Positions 1 to 10,110 of a stretch of 37,570 nucleotides of DNA are shown here, piece by piece; the first letter of the stretch is position 1, and the number at the start of each line of letters is the position of its first letter. Where the stretch lies: contig JALHQP010000022.1 in NCBI GenBank assembly GCA_022841885.1, positions 1 to 37,570 on the forward strand, in the 5' to 3' direction. Below the pieces are notes generated by a model. It had not been told where the DNA came from. It saw only the letters and a program-made list of their open reading frames with translations, and ran no database searches. A program made the position numbers and the translations under genes. The stretch comes from Aquincola sp. Its GTDB lineage: Bacteria; Pseudomonadota; Gammaproteobacteria; Burkholderiales; Burkholderiaceae_C.

Positions 1-889
1 CTCGCGCAGCGCGGCCACGCTCTGCGGCCGGTGCTCGGGGCGCGGCGCCATCATCCAGTCGATCAGCTGCAGAAACTCGGTGGTCATGCCGCGCCGCGGC
101 TCGGCGGCGAGCAGGTGCTGGTCCGTGCCGAGCGCGCGCGCGGTGGCGGGTTGCGGGGCGCGGCCCGTGACGGCAAAGCACAGCGTGGCGCCGAGCGCGT
201 AGAGGTCGGTCCACGCGCCCTGGCGCAGGCCGGTGGCCTCGGCGTACTGCTCGATCGGCGCGTAGCTCGGCTTCAGGATCGCGGTCAGCGTCTGGCTCGC
301 GTCGCCGATCACGCGCCGCGCGGCGCCGAAGTCCAGCAGCACCGGGCGGCCGTCATCGCCAACCAGAATGTTGTCGGGCGCGATGTCGCGGTGGAACACA
401 CCTTCGGCGTGCAGCACGTCGAGCGCGCCGAGCAGCGGTTCGAGCAGGCGCCGCAGCCAGGCCTCGCTCGGCGACTCGGACAGGCCCGCGCGCAGCGCCT
501 TCAGCGTGCGGCCGCGGTACAGCGGCATCACCATGTAGGCGGTGCCGTTGGCCTCCCAGAAGCGGTGCACCTTGACCAGCGAGGGGTGGTCGAAGCGCGC
601 AAGCAGGCGCGCCTCGTTGACGAAGGACTTGAGGCCGAGCGCGAAGGTCTCGGCATGGCCCTGCGACAGCAGGCTCACGTGCAGCGTGCGGCTGCGCGCG
701 GCCAGCGACGAGGGCATGTACTCCTTGATCGCCACGTCGCGCTCGAGCGCATGGTCGAACGCGTGGTAGACGATGCCGAAGCCGCCGATGCCGAGCACCG
801 AGCGGATCTGAAACTCGTCCATGCGCAACCCGACCGGCAGCGCGTGCTGGCTGTCGGTGGGCGGCGTGGATGACGGGGGGGCGGACATG
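1..889 (-). CDS. Serine/threonine protein kinase, C-terminus cut by window edge
   Basis: A Hanks-type protein kinase that would phosphorylate Ser/Thr residues of unknown targets. The 296 visible residues hold a nearly complete kinase domain: glycine loop GIGGFG (about 33-38), ATP-binding lysine in VAIK (55), helix-C glutamate (about 92), catalytic loop HRDIAPDN (166-173), DFG (186-188), and the APIEQY and DLYALGATL segments after the activation loop. The usual catalytic-loop lysine (HRDxKPxN) is alanine here, a position that varies among bacterial kinases, while the catalytic Asp and Asn are kept. The ATG at 889 is chosen because only about 20 unstructured residues precede the domain. The frame is open to base 1, so any C-terminal sensor or membrane region lies outside. 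No partner phosphatase is visible. The family call is firm; the target is unknown. Confidence 0.93.
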
Positions 890-972
890 GGTCCGGCCAG
901 CTTACGGGAGCGGCGCGGCGCCGAGCCGCGTATCGCGATGTGACGGCGCGCGAGAGCGTGAGGTCTTGCGCG

Positions 973-986
973 CCCGGCGCGCCGGG
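973..986. other. 14-bp perfect GC palindrome after the 988-1851 gene
   Basis: CCCGGCGCGCCGGG is its own reverse complement and lies 2 bases beyond the stop of the minus-strand gene 988-1851. It could fold as a short hairpin at the transcript end, but no U-tract follows, so calling it a terminator is speculative. It also lies in the roughly 100-bp leader of the kinase gene. Confidence 0.3.
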
Positions 987-987
987 T

Positions 988-1851
988 TCAGGCCACCACG
1001 CTGAGCAGCGAGCCGGTGGGCGCCAGCGCCGCGGTGTTGACGGCGGTGGTGCGCAGCTTGGCGGCCAGCGCCACCAGCATCTCGCGCAGCTGCTCCTCGA
1101 GCGACTGGTCGTCGTCGCTGCCGTGGTCGGCGCGGCCTACGGCGCGCTGCACTTCGGCAAACGACTCGATCAGTCCGTCGTGCGCCGACTTCCACGGCGA
1201 CGCGGGCAGCGTGAGTTCGAGCGTCAGGCGCAGCGACACCGCGGGTGTGCCGGCGCTGGTGGTCACGATGCTGGCCGCGACCGGCGACGCGGTCGTTTCG
1301 GTGGTCGGGGCGGCCTCGGCCTGGTCGGCAGGCAGCTCGGTGGCGGCGGGCGCCGCGGCCTCGACCGGCTTGGCCTCGGAGGGCGCCGTGGCTTGCGGCG
1401 CGACTTCGCGCGCGAGCTTGTCCACGCGCTGCGCCGTGTCGTCCCAGCCGTGGCGGCGGTGGCCGTGGGCGTGACCGAAGTGGTGGCCGCGTCCTTCGCC
1501 CTGCGGCCCGCGGCCGTCGCGCAGGGCGTGCATCAGCGCGCGGGCGAACTCGGCGATGGCGTGCTCGAGCGGGTCGCTGTCGGCCGCAGTGTCGGCCGGC
1601 GCGTCTTGCGTCGCGTCGGTGGCCGCCGGCGTCTCGGTCGGCAGGGCCTGCGCCACCAGTTCCGTCAATGCGCTCTTGATGGCGTTGAACAGCGGCGAGC
1701 GGCGCGGGCCTTCGCGCTCGGCTTCGCTGCGCTCGGTCGTGTCGACCGTCTTCGGCTCGCGCTCCCTCGCCTCGGCGCTGCGCGCGGGGGTCCATTCGGC
1801 CCAGCGGCTGGCATTGTGGCTGGGGGTGAAGGACAGGTGGCTGATGGTCAT
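988..1851 (-). CDS. Hypothetical His/Ala-rich soluble protein, 287 aa
   Basis: I do not recognise this protein. There is no signal peptide or membrane segment. Three stretches look folded: an amphipathic region near residues 54-70 (FNAIKSALTELVAQ), a second near 95-112 (EHAIAEFARALMHALRD), and a C-terminal half with a beta-like run (VSLRLTLELTLP) followed by two helices, including SLEEQLREMLVALAAKL. They are separated by a His/Gly-rich stretch (about 118-136) and an Ala/Pro/Thr-rich linker. This frame is preferred over longer overlapping ones because its composition is protein-like, whereas the competitors are dominated by Arg, Ala, Gly and Pro. It stands alone between the kinase and the sugar operon. 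The function is unknown; the His-rich stretch might bind metal, but nothing else supports that. Confidence 0.7.
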   Translation of the reverse strand: MTISHLSFTPSHNASRWAEWTPARSAEAREREPKTVDTTERSEAEREGPRRSPLFNAIKSALTELVAQALPTETPAATDATQDAPADTAADSDPLEHAIAEFARALMHALRDGRGPQGEGRGHHFGHAHGHRRHGWDDTAQRVDKLAREVAPQATAPSEAKPVEAAAPAATELPADQAEAAPTTETTASPVAASIVTTSAGTPAVSLRLTLELTLPASPWKSAHDGLIESFAEVQRAVGRADHGSDDDQSLEEQLREMLVALAAKLRTTAVNTAALAPTGSLLSVVA

Positions 1852-1957
1852 GGCGCAACTCCGGTGCCCGGTCTTTCGCGTTTCGGCCTTGCGGGGCCCA
1901 GGCCTGAGGCCCGGATTGGCACCGGAGGTAACGACCGTAAGCGCGGCGGTAAACAGG

Positions 1958-1971
1958 GGGCGAAAACGCCC
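1958..1971 (-). terminator. Possible weak terminator hairpin after the sugar operon
   Basis: Five bases past the stop of the 1977-2912 gene, the minus strand reads GGGCG-TTTT-CGCCC, a perfect 5-bp stem with a 4-base loop. What follows (CCTGTTTACC) is not a proper U-tract. The position at the operon end is right, but the stem is short, so the call is tentative. Confidence 0.3.
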
Positions 1972-1976
1972 TCAGT

Positions 1977-2912
1977 TCATCGTTCCTGCGTGGCCAGGCG
2001 GTCGAGCCAGGCCAGCACCTGCGCGCGCATCGCCGGCGTTTCGGTGTGGCCCACCGGCTCGACGAACTGCTGCCACTGCGCTGCGGCACCGAGGGCCGCA
2101 TAGGCGGCGCGCAGCCGCGCGTCGAGCGAGGCCAGGCCAGCAGGCGGTGTCAGCGGGTCGAGCGTGCCGGCGCAGGACAGGTGCGGCCGCGGCGCGATCA
2201 GCGCGGCGATCTCGGCCAGCGTGAACTGTGGCAACAGGCCGGGCACGAAGAAGTACTCGCCGTGGCCGTCGAAGCCGCCGCTCGCGAGCAGCGCGTCGTA
2301 CTCGGCGGCGCAGCACAGCTCGATGCACCCTGCGATGCGTTCGTCGAGCGCCGCGGCCCACAGCGCCATCGTGCTGCCCATCGACAGACCGAGCGTGACC
2401 ACCGGCAGCGCCTCGAAGCCGGGCAAGGTGCGCAGCCAGTCGAGCGCGGCCAGCGTGTCGTGCAATCGCCAGCCCAAGAGCGTGTCGCCCTGCCAGAGCG
2501 CGCGCTTGACAAGGGCCTGCTCGCTCGGCACCTGGCGCTCGCCGAAGCCCGCGTGGTCGATCGCGAGCGCGGCCCAGCCACGCGCCGCGAGCGCATCGCC
2601 ATAGGGCGGCTGTTGCAGCGCAGGCCGGCCGTGCAGCAGTTCGTCCTTGCCCATCTCGAAGCGGTGGCCATGCGCGTGGCAGTACAGCACCACGCCGCGC
2701 GGCGCGCGGTCGCGCGGCCGCAACAGCAGCGCAGGCACCGCCTGCTCGCGGTTCAGGCGCAGGCGCCAGCGTTCGCCGGTGTCGCTGCGCTCGAGGCATT
2801 CGCCGCCGATGGCGCGCGCGCCGCCCTCAGGCCAGGGCCTCGACCCGAGCAGGCGCCACAACCCGGCGCGGCGCTGCGCCGTCGCGGCCGCATCGCCGAG
2901 CCAGGGCCACAT
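1977..2912 (-). CDS. Alpha/beta hydrolase (dienelactone hydrolase/acyl esterase-like)
   Basis: A predicted serine hydrolase of 311 residues with the alpha/beta fold. The nucleophile elbow is GLSMGS (Ser near residue 170), a likely acid is in CAGTLDPLTPP, and the catalytic His is in GHTETP near the C-terminus. A hydrophobic strand and turn (VVLYCHAHGH) would carry the oxyanion hole. There is no signal peptide, so it is probably cytoplasmic. The ATG at 2912 shares one base with the stop of the GH31 gene (TGATG), which implies translational coupling. Being last in the sugar operon, it may remove acyl groups from an imported glycoside or its product; that role is inferred from position only. Acetyl-xylan-esterase-like or general carboxylesterase activity are alternatives. 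Confidence 0.88.
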   Translation of the reverse strand: MWPWLGDAAATAQRRAGLWRLLGSRPWPEGGARAIGGECLERSDTGERWRLRLNREQAVPALLLRPRDRAPRGVVLYCHAHGHRFEMGKDELLHGRPALQQPPYGDALAARGWAALAIDHAGFGERQVPSEQALVKRALWQGDTLLGWRLHDTLAALDWLRTLPGFEALPVVTLGLSMGSTMALWAAALDERIAGCIELCCAAEYDALLASGGFDGHGEYFFVPGLLPQFTLAEIAALIAPRPHLSCAGTLDPLTPPAGLASLDARLRAAYAALGAAAQWQQFVEPVGHTETPAMRAQVLAWLDRLATQER

Positions 2913-5274
2913 CAGGCAACGACCAGCGACACCCCACCGGCCGGTGCCGCGATGTCGACTTTGCGGGTCTCGCCGGCCGGCAGCACGACGCGGACCTGCT
3001 TGTACGGCAGCGGCCAGCGGCCGTCGCTTGCCAGCGCGAGGTTCAGGCGTGCGGCATGCGCTTGCGCGCTGAAGCGGTGCACGACATGGCGGTCCAGCGC
3101 GTCGGCATGGCGCAGGCCGTCGTCCTCGTAGAGCAGCGTGGCGTCGTCGCCGCTGCGGCCCGGGAACCAGAGCAGCGCGCGCGACGGCTCCTCGGTGCGC
3201 GCGTGGTCGTTGGCGCCGTCGGTAGTGGGCACCAGGGCACCGCCGCGCACGAACAGTGGCAGACGGTGCAGCGGTGCGGTGACCTCGACCACCTGGCCGC
3301 CGGCGTGGTGCGCGCCGGTCCACCAGTCGAACCAGCCCTGCGGCGTGCGCGGCAGGTAGACCTGGCGCTTGCGCGCGCCGGGCTCGAACACCGGCGCCAC
3401 GAGCAGGTCGGGGCCGACCATCATCTCGTCGTTGTCCTGCCAGGTGGCCGGGTCGTCGCCGAAGTCGAACAGCGTCGGCCGCAGCACCGGCACATGCTCG
3501 CGCGTGGCACGCCACATCTGCGTGTACAGGTACGGCATCAGCTTCAGGCGCAGGTCCACCGCGGCCCGGATCGTCGCGGTGGCCTCGGGGTGCAGCCAGG
3601 GCGAGTTGACGCTGCCGTCGGCCTTCCAGCTGTTCATGATCATGCGCGGCACCAGGCAGCAGGCCTGGGTCCAGCGGATCAGCATCTCGGCGTCGGGCAC
3701 CGGGCCGTCGAAGCCGCCGATGTCGTGGCCAGTGTTGAACATCCCCGACAGGCTCATCGTCAGCGCCATGCGCTGGTTCCAGCGCATCGTGTGCCACGAG
3801 GTGCTGTTGTCGCCGGTCCAGGTCTGCGCCCAGCGCTGCAAGCCCGGCGCGCCGCCGCGCGTGATGGTGTAGACGCGCTCGCCGGGCTTGTGCGCGGCCT
3901 GCTGGTCGTAGGTGGCGCGTGTCATCAGCAGCGGCTGCAGTGGGCGCGAACGCGGCACCGGCAGCGGCTCGCCGAAGCCGTCGGCACGCGCGCCCTCGCC
4001 CCAGAGTTCGTACTCGTTGTTGTCGTTCCAGCCGACGTCGATGCCGACGTCGAGGATCTGCTGCTGCAGCCCGTTTTGCCACCAGGCGCGGTCGCCCGCG
4101 CGCGTGAAGTCCAGGTGCGCGCCCCAGCCGTCCCAGAACTGCTCGAGGCAGGGGCCCTGCTCGTCGCGGATGAAGGCGCCGTCGGCGACGAGTTGCGCGT
4201 AGGCCGGGTGATCGTTCAGCAGGCAGGGCTTGAGGTTGGCCACCGTGCGCACGCCGGCCGCATGGAACGCAGCCAGCAGCTCGCGCGGCTGGGGGAACTT
4301 GTCGAGGTTCCAGGTGAAGACGTAGCGCTGTTTGCCGCGGCTGGTGTAGCCCGAGCCGAAGTGGAAGCTCGACAGCGGGAAGCCGTCGCGCTCGGCGTTG
4401 CCGAGGAAGTCGCGGATGCACTGCTGCGCGTCGGGCGCGTCGGCCAGGCCCATCGCGGTGTTGGCATAACCGAGCGTCCAGCGCGGCGGCAGCGCGGTGC
4501 CGCCGATGGCGGCAACGTAGCGCGCGAGCGCGTCGCGCAGCGTCGGGCCGGCGAAGACATAGAGGTCAAGGTCACCGTCGGCGATCTCGGCGGCGCGGTA
4601 GCGGCCGTGGTAGTTGTCGTGCTCGGCACCGAAGTCGAAGCTGCACTCGGCCAGCGTGTCGTAGTACAGGCCGCAGGCGTTGCCGTGCCGGTGGTCGAGG
4701 AAGAAGGGCCAGTGCTTGTACAGCGGGTCGCCCGTCTTCGCGTCGTAGCCGAGCGCGTCGAGCGCACGTGTGCGCAGGCGCCGGCCCGCGAGGTCGATCG
4801 GGCCGGTCTTGTCGCCGAGGCCGAAGTAACGGTCCTGGCCCGGGTCGCGCTTCTGCCAGTGCGTCAGCGTGCCGCTGCGCTCGGACACGCCGTAGGCATA
4901 ACTCTCGTCGCGGTCGCCGCAGCAGAACTGCCACTGGCCCTGCGCGTCGAGCTGTTGCCAGGTGACGGCAAAGGGCTCGAGCGCGATGCGCGCGCGCAGA
5001 TGGCTGCCAGTGAGCGTCAGCGTGGCGCCGTCCTGCGCGGCGAGGGCGCCGGCGTCGGGCGCGAACAGCGCGTCGCGCCGGCGGCCTTCGAGCGGGAAGC
5101 GGCCGTCGGGGTCGAGCGCCCACGTGCGCGCCTCGCGAAAGCCTTCGGGCGGCAGCAGCGTGAAGCGGCCGGTGTGGCCGTCGACCATCGACACGCGGGC
5201 ACGCCAGCCGCGCTCGAGCTGCAGCTCAATGGCGCCGGCGGCCATTGACAGCAGCGTGGCCTTGCGCAGGGGCG

Positions 5275-5278
<4 letters not shown>
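2912..5278 (-). CDS. Glycoside hydrolase family 31 (alpha-glucosidase/alpha-xylosidase-like)
   Basis: A retaining alpha-glycosidase of 788 residues. An N-terminal beta-sandwich (about 1-240, with RYFGLGDKTGPIDLAGR) precedes the barrel, which carries the GH31 nucleophile motif GWNDNNE (Asp near 419) and the acid/base motif WTGDNSTSW (Asp near 490); TGHDIGGFDG follows in the barrel. C-terminal beta domains run from about 620. There is no signal peptide, so it should act on sugars already imported. The start is GTG at 5278, overlapping the ATPase stop by 4 bases (GTGA), with a TGATG junction to the next gene. Together with the MalK-type transporter it points to uptake of an alpha-linked oligosaccharide. 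Alpha-glucosidase is the default; alpha-xylosidase or sulfoquinovosidase activity cannot be excluded by eye. Confidence 0.95.
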
Positions 5279-6356
<1,078 letters not shown>

Positions 6357-6357
<1 letters not shown>

Positions 6358-7409
6358 TACTTGACTCCGGCCGAGGCGATGCCCTGCGCGATGTACTTCT
6401 GGAGGAAGGCGAAGACGAGCGTGATCGGCAGCAGCGTGATCACGGTCATGGCCAGCAGGTAGTGCCACTGCGTCACGAGGTCGCCCTGGAAGGCGTTGAG
6501 CGCAAGCTGCAGCGTGAACTGCTCGTTCTTAGACAGCACGATCAAGGGCCACAGGAAGTCGTTCCAGCGCCACATGACCGAGAAGATCGCGAGCACCGCG
6601 AGCGCCGGCAGCGCCAGCGGCAGCACGATGCGCCAGTAGATCTGCCATTCGCTCGCGTGGTCCATGCGCGCGGCGTCGAGCAACTCGTCGGGGATGGTCA
6701 GCATGTACTGGCGCAGCAGGAACACGCCGGTCGGCGTGGCCACCGCGGGCCAGATCACGCCCCACAGGCTGTTGAGCAGGCCGAGCTCGCTGACGACCAG
6801 GAAGTTGGGCACGAGCACGATGGCCGGCGGCACCATCAGCGTGGCGATGATCAGCAGGAACACGCCGGAGCGGCCCTTGAACTTGTACTTCGACAGCGCG
6901 AAGGCGGCCATCGAGTTGAACAGCAGCGTGAGGATCGTGGCGATGACGGTGATGAAGACCGAGTTCCACAGGTAGCGGCCGAAACTGAACTTGCCGGCCA
7001 GCTCGGTGTAGTTCTCGGTCGCGAACTTGAACTCGCGCACGGGCTCGCGGTCGGCGATGTTCACGCGGATCGGCTCGTCGGGCTTCGCCGGATCGACGTG
7101 CGTGGCCATCAGGCCGATGCGGCGTATCTCCGGCAGCTCGCGCGTCGTGCCGTCGGGCAGCTTGACGCGGTACAGCGGCTTCAGCCCCTCCTCGCCCGGC
7201 ACGGCCACCGCCTTCTGGCCGTAGGGCAGCAGGCGCGGCGGAAACTCGGTGAGCGCGGCCTCGGTCTTGAACGACGACAGCACCAGCCACAGCACCGGCC
7301 CGAACATCAGGAACAGGCCGACCGCGAGATAGACGTAGCTCAGCCAGTCGGTCCAGTGCAAGCTGCGCCGGCCGCGCGTGCGAGTGAGGAAGGTGGTGGC
7401 CGCATTCAT
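6357..7409 (-). CDS. Sugar ABC transporter permease, MalG-like, with periplasmic insert
   Basis: An inner-membrane subunit of the sugar importer, 350 residues. Transmembrane segment 1 is near residues 24-46 and the remaining five run from about 149 to the C-terminus. The EAA loop that contacts the ATPase is seen in LLDAARMDHASEWQIYWRIV. Between TM1 and TM2 there is an extra hydrophilic block of about 70 residues (roughly 62-130), so the protein is longer than the usual 270-300; enlarged loops here are known in MalG and AglG relatives. The ATG at 7409 precedes MNAATTFL. Readings that extend upstream run into repeat-rich noncoding DNA and are rejected. Expression may depend on the 7410-7851 spacer, which separates it from the partner permease gene. 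Confidence 0.94.
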
Positions 7410-7431
7410 GTTGTTGTCTTGCTTTGGGGCG

Positions 7432-7840
7432 GCAAAGGCGTGGGGGCGCTGCGGCTGGGGTGCGACCTCGGCGGTCTCCGCTTCGCTCCGACTGCCCTGC
7501 GCTCCTCGGCGCCTCCCCACGCAGCCCAGCCGCAGCGCCCCCCCGCCTTTGCAGACACGCACGCTGTTCTCTCCGAACACCACGAGCGGTGCTTCGCGTT
7601 GCGGTGGGCGGTGTCCGGGGTGGGCGACCTGTGGGGCGCCGAGGAGCGCAGGGCTTGGGGTCGGCGCGCGTACCCGCGCGCTTCGTGATCTGACTCGCCG
7701 AACGTGTCTGAGCAGAGCGAACGTAGTGAGCGCCGCGAGTTGTTCGGCGCGACCCCAAGCCCGAGCACCGCAGGGAAGTTGACCCGCAGGGTCAACCGCC
7801 CCAGTGGGAGCCCGCACCGGGCACCGCCTACCGCAACGCG
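7432..7840. repeat. Cluster of interlocking inverted repeats between two permease genes
   Basis: The 442-bp gap 7410-7851 holds no gene but has at least six inverted pairs. 7432-7459 pairs with 7525-7552 (27 of 28 bases). 7495-7513 pairs with 7635-7653 (19 of 19). 7595-7618 pairs with 7817-7840 (about 22 of 24). 7651-7663 pairs with 7750-7762 (13 of 13). 7696-7703 pairs with 7742-7749 (8 of 8). 7778-7785 pairs with 7789-7796 (8 of 8, 3-base loop). Several pairs interleave rather than nest. Open frames through it give Arg/Ala/Gly/Pro-rich products that look non-coding. There is no transposase and no obvious target duplication. It may be a compound intergenic repeat, a remnant of a small non-autonomous element, or a transcript-level attenuator. 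Confidence 0.85.
7778..7796. repeat. 8-bp perfect inverted repeat with 3-base spacer
   Basis: GTTGACCC-GCA-GGGTCAAC is the tightest hairpin in the 7410-7851 spacer and lies 56 bases past the stop of the upstream permease gene (7852-8769). As RNA it would be a stable stem with a 3-base loop. No U-tract follows, so it is more likely a processing or stabilising hairpin, or part of the repeat cluster, than a terminator. Confidence 0.55.
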
Positions 7841-7851
7841 ACGAACAACCA

Positions 7852-8769
7852 TCACCGCGCCCGCTCCCCAGCAGAACCCGCATTCGTCGCTCGCAGCTGC
7901 AGCAAGGTCAGCACGATCAGCGCCAGCGCCAGCAGCAACGAACCCGCAGCCGCGAGCCCATACAGCCGCACCTGTTCCTGGAACCCGGTCTGGTAGATGA
8001 ACTGCACGACGAAGGTGGTGGCCGAGCCCGGACCGCCGCCGGTGAGCACGAACACCTCGTCGAAGGTCTGCACCGCCTTGATCGCGGCCAGCACCAGCAC
8101 CACCAGCAGGTTGGGCATCAGCAGCGGCAGCGTGATGCGCCTCAGCGTGCGCCAGGGCGACGCGCGGTCGAGTTGCGCGGCTTCGTACAGATCGGCCGGG
8201 ATCGCCTGCAGGCCGGCGAGCAGGATCAGCGTGTAGAAGCCCATGTGGGCCCAGATGCTGACGAACACGACCCAGAAGAACGCGGTGCCCGGCTCGGCCA
8301 GCCACAGCGTCGGCGTGCCGCCGGCGGCGGTGATCACGCCGTTGAGCAGGCCGTCGCGCTGCAGGATCCACTTCCAGATCAGCGCCACCACCACCGGTGA
8401 CAGCAGCACCGGGTAGAAGAACACGCCGCGCCAGAAGCCGCGGCCGATGATCTTGCGGTTGAGCACCAGCGCGGTGATCAGGCTGAACAGGATCATCAGC
8501 GTGACCTGGAACAGCGAGTACCAGGTGGTGTTCCATACCGCGCGCCAGAACAGGTCACGCTTGCAGGTGCTTGGGTCGAAGTGGTTGCCGCAGTCCAGCA
8601 GCGTGGCGAGGTTCTCGAAGCCGACCCAGGGCCGGTCCTGCGGGTACAGCTGCACCCCGCCGGTGAAGGCGTAGTAGAAATTGATCGCGATCGGCAGGAA
8701 GGTGAAGACGCCGAAGATCGCGAGGTTCGGCGCCAGGAAAAGCCACGGCGTGCGGCGCGAGGTCTGCAT
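7852..8769 (-). CDS. Sugar ABC transporter permease, MalF-like
   Basis: An inner-membrane subunit of the CUT1-type sugar importer, 305 residues. Six transmembrane segments are visible, the first in WLFLAPNLAIFGVFTFLPIA (about 9-28) and the last near 272-293. The EAA loop that docks on the ATPase reads YEAAQLDRASPWRTLRRITL. The length matches the family. The ATG at 8769 lies 34 bases after the binding-protein stop, in the same operon. Its usual partner permease starts 443 bases downstream instead of directly adjacent, because of the inverted-repeat spacer. The substrate is probably an oligosaccharide, judged from the MalK-type ATPase and the GH31 enzyme. Confidence 0.94.
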   Translation of the reverse strand: MQTSRRTPWLFLAPNLAIFGVFTFLPIAINFYYAFTGGVQLYPQDRPWVGFENLATLLDCGNHFDPSTCKRDLFWRAVWNTTWYSLFQVTLMILFSLITALVLNRKIIGRGFWRGVFFYPVLLSPVVVALIWKWILQRDGLLNGVITAAGGTPTLWLAEPGTAFFWVVFVSIWAHMGFYTLILLAGLQAIPADLYEAAQLDRASPWRTLRRITLPLLMPNLLVVLVLAAIKAVQTFDEVFVLTGGGPGSATTFVVQFIYQTGFQEQVRLYGLAAAGSLLLALALIVLTLLQLRATNAGSAGERAR

Positions 8770-8803
8770 GCCGTGGCTCCTCGGTTGCTGGGCCGCGTGC
8801 GCG

Positions 8804-10078
8804 CTACTTGCTCGCGGCCTTGACCTGCTCGTCGACGTCGGCGGCCAGGCGCTTCAACGCATCGTCGGCGCTCATCTCGCCGGCCACGGCCTGGCCGAGG
8901 CGCTGCGCGGTGGGCAGGAACACGGCGCGGTTGAAGCGGTAGCCCTGCAGCGCGTAGTTCGGCGCAGCGATCTTGGGCACGTCGGCGACGAACACGTTGA
9001 GTGCGGTCCTGGCCATCGGCGACACGTTGTAGGTGACACCGGACTTGGCCACCGACAGGCTCGCCGGGATGTTCTCGGTGCGGGCCATCAGCTCCTTGTA
9101 GTTCGCGTCCTCGGACAGGAAGTCGAGGAACTTGGCGGCCAGGGCCGGCTGCTTGGTGCGCTTGAAGGCCACGAAGGCTGCGCCACCGGGCATCGCGGTG
9201 CAGGCCGCCGGGCCGCAGGGCGCGGGCGCGACGGCCCAGTCGAAGGACTTGGAGACCTGCGTGTCCATGCGCTTCAACTGCCACGAGCCCGAGTAGTAGA
9301 CGACCACGCGGCCGTTGGCGAACTCCTCGAAGGCGTCGCGGTACTGCGAGCCGCCGACGCCGCCCCACACTTCCTTGGGCATGAGGCCGGCCTTGTGCCA
9401 GTCGACGAACTTCTTGACGGCGGTCTGGTAGCCGGCGTCGACGACGGGCACGCCGTTGGCGTCGAAGATCTTGGCGCCATAGGCCACCGCCAGCGGCGCG
9501 AAGCGGTGGCCGCTGCGGTCCATGGCCATCGCGAACGGCACCTTGGTCGCTTTGGCGACCTTGTCGGCCGCGGCCATCCATTCGTCCCAGGTGGCCTTGT
9601 CGCCGGGCATCGGCACCTTGGCCTGCTCGAACAGCGTCTTGTTGACGTAGGCGCCAGTCACGGTGAGCTGCGACATCAGGCCGTAGATGCCCTTGTCGGC
9701 GGCACCGGCGCGAAACCACGGCAGCGTCGAGGCGAAGTTCTCGCTCCAGGCCTTCTGGCGCGCCGGCGACAGGTGCGGGGTCAGGTCGAGGTAGTGCTTG
9801 TTCAGGCCGCCGAGGTCGGTGACGCGGCCGATGTCCGGACCTTCGCCGGCGGCCAGCTGCACCGGCAGCGTTTCGACCACCGCCTTGTACGGCACCTTGT
9901 CGATCACGATCTTGGCGCCGGCATTGGCCGCTTCGAAGCGCTTGGCGATCTCGCCGGTGACCTCGCATTCATTGCCGTCGGAGTAGCACTGCACGCGCAG
10001 CTCCTGCGCGGCGGCGGGGACGGACAGGGCGAGCAGCGCCGCGGCGGCAGCCAACGGGCGGGAGGCAAAGGGCAGCAT
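8804..10078 (-). CDS. Family 1 extracellular sugar-binding protein
   Basis: The periplasmic receptor of the sugar ABC importer, 424 residues. A signal peptide covers about residues 1-24 (hydrophobic core LAAAAALLALSV, cleavage near AAAQ). The mature part has the two-lobed binding-protein pattern: IAKRFEAANAGAKIVIDKVP near the N-terminus, GEGPDIGRV, and GSWQLKRMDTQVSKSF in the second half. A Cys pair (PCGPAAC) in the C-terminal lobe could form a disulfide. The ATG at 10078 has a GGAG ribosome-binding site about 9 bases upstream. As first of the transporter genes it is probably the most highly expressed. An imperfect palindrome upstream (10111-10150) is a candidate regulator site. The exact ligand is unknown. 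Confidence 0.94.
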   Translation of the reverse strand: MLPFASRPLAAAAALLALSVPAAAQELRVQCYSDGNECEVTGEIAKRFEAANAGAKIVIDKVPYKAVVETLPVQLAAGEGPDIGRVTDLGGLNKHYLDLTPHLSPARQKAWSENFASTLPWFRAGAADKGIYGLMSQLTVTGAYVNKTLFEQAKVPMPGDKATWDEWMAAADKVAKATKVPFAMAMDRSGHRFAPLAVAYGAKIFDANGVPVVDAGYQTAVKKFVDWHKAGLMPKEVWGGVGGSQYRDAFEEFANGRVVVYYSGSWQLKRMDTQVSKSFDWAVAPAPCGPAACTAMPGGAAFVAFKRTKQPALAAKFLDFLSEDANYKELMARTENIPASLSVAKSGVTYNVSPMARTALNVFVADVPKIAAPNYALQGYRFNRAVFLPTAQRLGQAVAGEMSADDALKRLAADVDEQVKAASK

Positions 10079-10110
10079 GAGGGAGTCTCCAGGGTGGGTT
10101 GACGGCTCGG

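Noticed and set aside
902-2101. Longer overlapping frames on both strands across 902-2103 as alternatives to the 988-1851 gene
   Set aside because: Composition is Arg/Ala/Gly-dominated with no secondary-structure pattern, whereas 988-1851 has amphipathic helices and normal composition.
3056-5248. A 730-codon plus-strand frame opposite the GH31 gene
   Set aside because: The opposite strand encodes an intact GH31 enzyme with catalytic motifs; the antisense product has no recognisable feature.
7410-7851. CRISPR array or insertion sequence as the explanation of the repeat-rich gap
   Set aside because: The repeats are inverted and unequal in length, not regularly spaced direct repeats, and there is no cas gene, transposase or clear target duplication.
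7410-8536. Coding extensions upstream of the MalG-like permease through the inverted-repeat spacer
   Set aside because: The extra residues are Arg/Ala/Gly-rich translations of repeat DNA; the permease family start is at 7409 and the spacer frames overlap another real gene.
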